64,000 nucleotides of DNA from Escherichia coli (lineage in GTDB: Bacteria; Pseudomonadota; Gammaproteobacteria; Enterobacterales; Enterobacteriaceae), in contig NZ_JAATUR010000010.1 in the NCBI RefSeq assembly GCF_011881725.1, positions 41,138 to 105,137 of the forward strand, written 5' to 3'. A program made the position numbers and the translations under genes. The notes below the pieces were generated by a model, which saw only the letters and a program-made list of their open reading frames with translations, did not search any database and was not told the origin of the DNA. Shown here piece after piece: positions 59,915 through 64,000 of the stretch. The first letter of the stretch is position 1, and the number at the start of each line of letters is the position of its first letter.

Positions 59915-60501
59915 TGGTGGACCAGGCGCAGGATTCCCTGCGCCCGAATAACAGATTGTCAGATATGCAGGCAACAATGGAACAAACCCAGGCCTTTGAA
60001 AACCGTGTGCTTGAGCGTCTGAATGCTGGCAAAACCGTGCGAAGCTTTTTGATAACTGCCGTCGATCTCCTGACCGAGGCGGTGAATCTTCTGGTGCTTC
60101 AGGTATTCCGCAAAGACGATTACGCGGTGAAGTATGCTGTAGAACCATTACTCGACGGCGATGGTCCGCTGGGCGATCTTTCTGTTCGCCTGAAACTGAT
60201 TTATGGGCTAGGCGTAATTAGTCGCCATGAATACGAAGATGCGGAACTGTTGATGGCGCTGCGGGAAGAGCTGAACCACGACGGCAACGAGTACGCGTTT
60301 ACCGATGACGAGATTCTGGGGCCATTTGGCGAGCTGCACTGTGTGGCGGCGTTACCACCGCCGCCACAGTTTGAACCAGCAGACTCCAGTTTGTATGCGA
60401 TGCAAATTCAGCGCTACCAACAGGCTGTGCGATCAACAATGGTCCTTTCACTGACAGAGCTGATTTCCAAAATCAGCTTAAAAAAAGCCTTTCAAAAGTA
60501 A
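59914..60501 (+). CDS. mtlR: Mannitol operon repressor MtlR
   Basis: The 195-residue repressor of the mtl operon in E. coli. It lacks a standard DNA-binding motif and is all-helical; the central segment LGDLSVRLKLIYGLGVISRH is characteristic. Its role in repression is established genetically, and it interacts with HPr. The ATG overlaps the mtlD TAA by one base, so it is translationally coupled to mtlD. Confidence 0.96.
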   Translation: MVDQAQDSLRPNNRLSDMQATMEQTQAFENRVLERLNAGKTVRSFLITAVDLLTEAVNLLVLQVFRKDDYAVKYAVEPLLDGDGPLGDLSVRLKLIYGLGVISRHEYEDAELLMALREELNHDGNEYAFTDDEILGPFGELHCVAALPPPPQFEPADSSLYAMQIQRYQQAVRSTMVLSLTELISKISLKKAFQK

Positions 60502-60505
60502 GTAA

Positions 60506-60715
60506 TTACTGCTTCTCAACCTGCTTCGGCCGATAAAGCTGACGATAATACTCCAGACGTTGTAGATATAACGGCACGCTTTCATCGGGTATTCCGGACG
60601 GAATAGCGTCACGTGGAGGAAGCTTTTTCAGATACTCCCGGAACGCCTGGCTTGATGCCATAAAATCTACGGCTTTGTCGATAAGATGTGGAACGTTTTC
60701 ACCTAATTTGCCCAT
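60506..60715 (-). CDS. yibT: Small conserved protein YibT
   Basis: A 69-residue cytoplasmic protein of unknown function, starting [20 protein letters not shown] and ending with a Tyr/Arg-rich [17 protein letters not shown]. The ATG at 60715 follows GGAGATATTATC and agrees with the K-12 protein; a longer frame to 60808 lacks support. It is convergent with mtlR. Confidence 0.9.
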   Translation of the reverse strand: MGKLGENVPHLIDKAVDFMASSQAFREYLKKLPPRDAIPSGIPDESVPLYLQRLEYYRQLYRPKQVEKQ

Positions 60716-60995
60716 GATAATATCTCCGTATACCCCGCGCCAGGAATGCGCGGCCGCCAATTTTAGTTTAGGATCCAGGTAAAGAGGCATTAAGGAAAAC
60801 GTGCTCAATCCTCAATGTTCATCCCACTGGTTAATTATCTTATTCTTTTAATTTCATAATAAATCAAAGTGTTGCACAGTTTTCAAGTATGAAAATAGTT
60901 GTCAGCCAGAACTATTACAATGCCATCAGTTGTGAACAAAGTGCCTGGTCGCGCATACTAGAGACTATATATTTATCTTTATCAGAAGCCATCAC

Positions 60996-61358
60996 ATGAA
61001 AGAAGTCGAAAAAAACGAAATCAAACGTCTTAGCGATCGCCTGGACGCCATCCGCCATCAGCAAGCTGATCTGTCACTGGTTGAAGCCGCAGACAAATAC
61101 GCTGAGCTGGAAAAAGAGAAAGCGACGCTGGAAGCGGAAATCGCCCGTCTGCGCGAAGTTCACAGCCAGAAACTCAGTAAAGAAGCACAGAAGCTGATGA
61201 AGATGCCGTTCCAGCGCGCAATTACTAAAAAAGAGCAGGCCGATATGGGCAAGCTGAAGAAGAGCGTTCGCGGACTGGTGGTGGTACACCCGATGACCGC
61301 ACTGGGCCGTGAAATGGGCCTGCAAGAGATGACAGGGTTCTCTAAGACTGCGTTCTAA
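60996..61358 (+). CDS. yibL: Ribosome-associated protein YibL
   Basis: A 120-residue, highly charged protein with a long N-terminal coiled coil (residues about 1-65, rich in Glu and Lys) and a conserved C-terminal block ([34 protein letters not shown]). K-12 YibL co-sediments with ribosomes, but its role is unclear. It is a monocistronic unit with a terminator after it. The ribosome site is weak. Confidence 0.93.
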
Positions 61359-61401
61359 GTTCCCTTCCAGGCGTTGTAATCACAACGTCTCATGATTTCT
61401 C

Positions 61402-61433
61402 GCTCCTGCTGGTACATGCAGGAGCCTGTTTTA
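61402..61433 (+). terminator. yibL terminator
   Basis: GCTCCTGC pairs with GCAGGAGC around an eight-base loop, followed by CTGTTTT. It lies 43 bases after the yibL stop. Confidence 0.85.
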
Positions 61434-61696
61434 AATATCGAATATTTATAACGTTCTTAACATTATATATGTAACCCCATCGGGGCTTTTGAGCGCCTAT
61501 GCCAGGCTAAATTCTGAAATTACGATCTGCAAAATAAAGTTATATATATAAATTAACTATGTATCTCTGCATGCCAATGCTAAAAATATAACTATTTATT
61601 TTTCTTTTCCGACAAACATCACAAAACCTCCAACAAAACATTACCTACCTGAATATTAATGATTCTCCTGAGCAGTGTCTAAATCCGGTTAAACAT

Positions 61697-61726
61697 TTGA
61701 CATTGATTGACAGCGATCATTAAAAT
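61697..61726 (+). promoter_or_regulatory. Candidate promoter of the lipoprotein-adhesin unit
   Basis: TTGACA (61697-61702) and TAAAAT (61721-61726) are separated by 18 bases, with a second TTGACA at 61707-61712. They lie in the 500-base AT-rich space between the yibL terminator and the lipoprotein gene (61434-61914), in which I see no gene. Such AT-rich regions often bind H-NS. Confidence 0.4.
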
Positions 61727-61914
61727 CCGCGCGATCAATATTATTCGCTACAAACTGAAATCATTTGACATTTAATAACATATTCTCCCTACCAATTAAT
61801 ACGAAAACGTTCTAATAAATTTATGTAGCGGAGATGTTTTGTCTAAATCATTCATAAAAAAAATGATTATGCCGTGATTTTAAACGTATCGGGATTATGA
61901 AAAGGAATTCATCC

Positions 61915-62598
61915 ATGAACCTACAGAAAACACTATTAAGCGTGTTAATAATATCGTCATCCGGCATATTGACGGGGTGTGACTACATTGAAAAAGTTAA
62001 ATTTATCGACGGTCTCGCCAAACAACAAGAGTTGCAAAAAAGTAAAATCGAACAACTTGAAAAGCAACAGCAGCAAGATAAACGCAAAATAGAACTTTTT
62101 GAAAAACAACAAACTACCATCATAAGCAGCACCAAAACGCTAGCCAGCGTGGTAAAGGCGGTTAAAGATAAACAGGATGAATTCGTCTTCACAGAATTTA
62201 ACCCGGCACAGACACAATACTTCATTTTAAATAACGGCTCGGTCGGTTTGGCGGGTCGGGTGCTGTCTGTTGACGCCGTAGAAAATGGCAGCGTTATTCG
62301 TATTTCGTTGGTCAACTTATTAAGCGTTCCCGTATCAAACATTGGTTTTCATGCTACATGGGGCAATGAAAGACCCACCGACGCCAAAGAACTGGCGAAA
62401 TGGCAACAATTACTTTTCAACACCACCATGAACTCCACGCTGAAATTAATGCCGGGTCAATGGCAAGACATTAATTTGACGTTAAAAGGTGTATCGCCGA
62501 ATAACCTGAAGTATCTGAAGTTATCCATCAACATGGCCAATCTCCAGTTCGACACCCTTCAACCTGCTGAACACCAGCGGAAAACAAGCAAAAAATAA
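61915..62598 (+). CDS. SadB-like DUF3251 lipoprotein upstream of the adhesin
   Basis: A 227-residue predicted lipoprotein. Signal peptide MNLQKTLLSVLIISSSGI ends in lipobox LTGC (Cys about residue 22), followed by DYIEK. Residues about 40-75 form a Gln/Lys-rich coiled coil (QKSKIEQLEKQQQQDKRKIE), and the C-terminal 110 residues form a beta-rich domain of DUF3251 type. Salmonella SadB, encoded directly upstream of the adhesin SadA at the same yibL-lldP locus, has this architecture and forms an inner-membrane trimer that aids surface display. The ATG at 61915 is chosen because AAGGA lies 8 bases upstream; an in-frame ATG at 61897 adds six residues. Asp at +2 fits inner-membrane retention. Confidence 0.82.
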   Translation: MNLQKTLLSVLIISSSGILTGCDYIEKVKFIDGLAKQQELQKSKIEQLEKQQQQDKRKIELFEKQQTTIISSTKTLASVVKAVKDKQDEFVFTEFNPAQTQYFILNNGSVGLAGRVLSVDAVENGSVIRISLVNLLSVPVSNIGFHATWGNERPTDAKELAKWQQLLFNTTMNSTLKLMPGQWQDINLTLKGVSPNNLKYLKLSINMANLQFDTLQPAEHQRKTSKK

Positions 62599-62641
62599 AT
62601 GCAGCTTCTGCGCTTATATCAAGGAATAGAGAGCATCAATA

Positions 62642-64000
62642 ATGAACAAAATATTTAAAGTTATCTGGAATCCGGCAACAGGTAGTTATAGCGTTGCCAG
62701 CGAAACGGCAAAGAGCCGTGGGAAAAAGAGCGGGCGCAGTAAGCTGTTAATTTCTGCGCTGGTGGCTGGGGGATTGTTGTCATCGTTTGGAGTCCATGCA
62801 GGAAACGTAGCCGGTACTGGAGTTGATACATCGACTGATTATATAAGTGAGGCATGGATTGCTATTGGTATTGGCTCTCAGGCATCAACATATTCAAATG
62901 GAGCCTCTTCTATAGCACTAGGCTCTGAAACCAAAGCTGTAGCATCAGGTGCAACTGCGATCGGCTATAAAAGTGAAGCATCAACAATGGCACTGGCTAT
63001 AGGTCAAATAGCAATTGCGTCTGGAGATCGATCAATGGCCATAGGCAACTCAGCCTCGGCTACTAAACAATACGCTATGGCTTTTGGGGGAGTAGCACAG
63101 GCCAAGGGTAAAGCGTCTATAGCATGGGGAAGGGAAGCGAAAGTGGCAGAGGACGCGGACTACGCAACTGCTGTTGGTTATCAAGCAAAAGCGAACGCTG
63201 TAGACAGCCTCGCATTAGGTAGAAACTCACTCGCCAGCGCAGCAAACGCCATTGCTATGGGTGCAGATACCGAAGCCGCTGAAAATGCGACGGCTATTGG
63301 CAATAATGCGAAAGCAAAAGGTAAAAACAGTATCGCTATAGGTACAAAAAGTATCGCGAATGTTGATGAGACGATTGTTCTGGGAATAGCTAACTCAGCT
63401 GGATTGCAAAACCAGGCGCTGAAGCAGGGTGGAATCGCCATCGGACGAGCCAGCAAATCTGACGGCATCAATGCTATTGTTCTGGGAAATGAGAGTTCAG
63501 CAGCCGGAGATAACTCCCTTTCCCTGGGGACAGCGAGCAACGCGGGTATAGAGGACGCTATTGCGTTGGGCCACAACGCTACAGTGACGGGCAAAAACTC
63601 TGTCGCGCTAGGTGCTGGCTCTGAAGCAAAAGAGACTGACGTTATTTCTGTTGGTAATAGCACTTTAAAACGTAAGCTCATCAATGTAAAAAGCGGCACT
63701 ATCGCCGCAAATAGTACCGATGCCATTAATGGCTCACAAATTTATGATATCAGCTCCTCTGTAGCAACCCACCTTGGCGGTGGCGCAGGGGTGGAGCAAG
63801 ACACCGGTAAGGTTACCTCACCAAACTATGTGTTAAAAAATGGTACCGCCAGTACAGTGGGACAGGCGCTCACTATACTTAATGATAACACCGTGCAATG
63901 GGATGCGCTTAACGGGGTATACACCGCCGCACACGGCTCCGAAGCCACCAGCAAAATCACCAATGTTAAAGATGGTACCGTTTCAGCAACCAGTAAAGAC
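62642..64000 (+). CDS. Trimeric autotransporter adhesin, UpaG/EhaG/SadA type (3' end beyond window)
   Basis: The frame is open for 453 codons to the last base. Residues 1-53 form an extended signal peptide ([20 protein letters not shown], basic stretch, hydrophobic core, cleavage after VHA). From about 70 to 335 it consists of YadA-like head repeats of roughly 14 residues (motifs such as [20 protein letters not shown]). A neck follows ([19 protein letters not shown] then NGSQIY, about 341-366), then stalk/Trp-ring segments ([37 protein letters not shown]). The C-terminal anchor is not visible. The signal peptide matches UpaG closely, but the head differs from the UpaG head I remember. It begins 43 bases after the SadB-like gene, probably in one operon. 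Confidence 0.92.
   Translation, partial: MNKIFKVIWNPATGSYSVASETAKSRGKKSGRSKLLISALVAGGLLSSFGVHAGNVAGTGVDTSTDYISEAWIAIGIGSQASTYSNGASSIALGSETKAVASGATAIGYKSEASTMALAIGQIAIASGDRSMAIGNSASATKQYAMAFGGVAQAKGKASIAWGREAKVAEDADYATAVGYQAKANAVDSLALGRNSLASAANAIAMGADTEAAENATAIGNNAKAKGKNSIAIGTKSIANVDETIVLGIANSAGLQNQALKQGGIAIGRASKSDGINAIVLGNESSAAGDNSLSLGTASNAGIEDAIALGHNATVTGKNSVALGAGSEAKETDVISVGNSTLKRKLINVKSGTIAANSTDAINGSQIYDISSSVATHLGGGAGVEQDTGKVTSPNYVLKNGTASTVGQALTILNDNTVQWDALNGVYTAAHGSEATSKITNVKDGTVSATSKD

Noticed and set aside
63181..63726. 181-codon minus-strand frame rich in Ala, Leu, Ile and Phe
   Set aside because: It is the reverse complement of the repetitive adhesin head; its apparent hydrophobic repeats arise from the repeat structure on the coding strand.
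62642..64000. Tandem repeats considered as a CRISPR array or minisatellite
   Set aside because: The repetition is at the protein level (about 14-residue head repeats) with varied nucleotides; there is no fixed direct repeat with unique spacers and no cas gene in the window.

Overview
The window is chromosomal DNA of Escherichia coli or a very close Escherichia lineage. Gene content, order and protein sequence match the E. coli K-12 segment from dppB to yibL almost gene for gene, and the intergenic spaces carry typical enterobacterial REP/BIME repeats. I recognised K-12 homologues from memory, so named differences from K-12 are recalled comparisons and need alignment.

Layout. 1-2184: start of dppB and dppA (dipeptide uptake). 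2747-2864: tRNA-Pro(CGG) proK with its promoter and terminator. 2915-7012: eptB (lipid A phosphoethanolamine), yhjX with a YpdB-type operator, yhjY. 7170-13118: tag, yiaC, bisC, yiaD, ghrB, yiaF. 13539-15158: yiaG, cspA with its cold-box leader, an accessory YidD-like gene, and a hok/mok/sok-type toxin locus. 15380-18370: glyS/glyQ. 18465-20798: ysaB, wecH, yiaA, yiaB. 20964-29205: the complete D-xylose regulon (xylBA, xylFGH, xylR). 29274-34501: bax, malS, avtA, ysaA. 34603-43700: the IclR regulator yiaJ and the yiaKLMNO-lyxK-sgbHUE operon for 2,3-diketo-L-gulonate and pentulose use, with a TRAP transporter. 43830-50386: yiaT, yiaU, yiaV, yiaW, aldB, yiaY. 50564-54514: selB, selA, yibF (selenocysteine incorporation plus a GST-like protein). 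54585-56086: yibH/yibI, paralogues of yiaV/yiaW. 56623-61358: mtlA, mtlD, mtlR (mannitol), yibT, yibL. 61915-64000: a SadB-like coiled-coil lipoprotein and the first 453 codons of a UpaG/EhaG/SadA-type trimeric autotransporter adhesin that runs off the window.

Most of the window is conserved core genome. Accessory or variable points are: the YidD-like gene between cspA and hokA; a toxin locus with no insertion sequence beside it; a direct yibF-yibH junction where K-12 carries the rhsA island; the adhesin module downstream of yibL; a divergent, apparently mosaic eptB; and a bisC whose expected start codon reads TTA. I saw no prophage, insertion sequence, integrase, CRISPR array or rRNA. The adhesin/lipoprotein module and the YidD-like gene are the best candidates for lineage-specific biology, but both belong to described families, and I did not find a wholly undescribed system.
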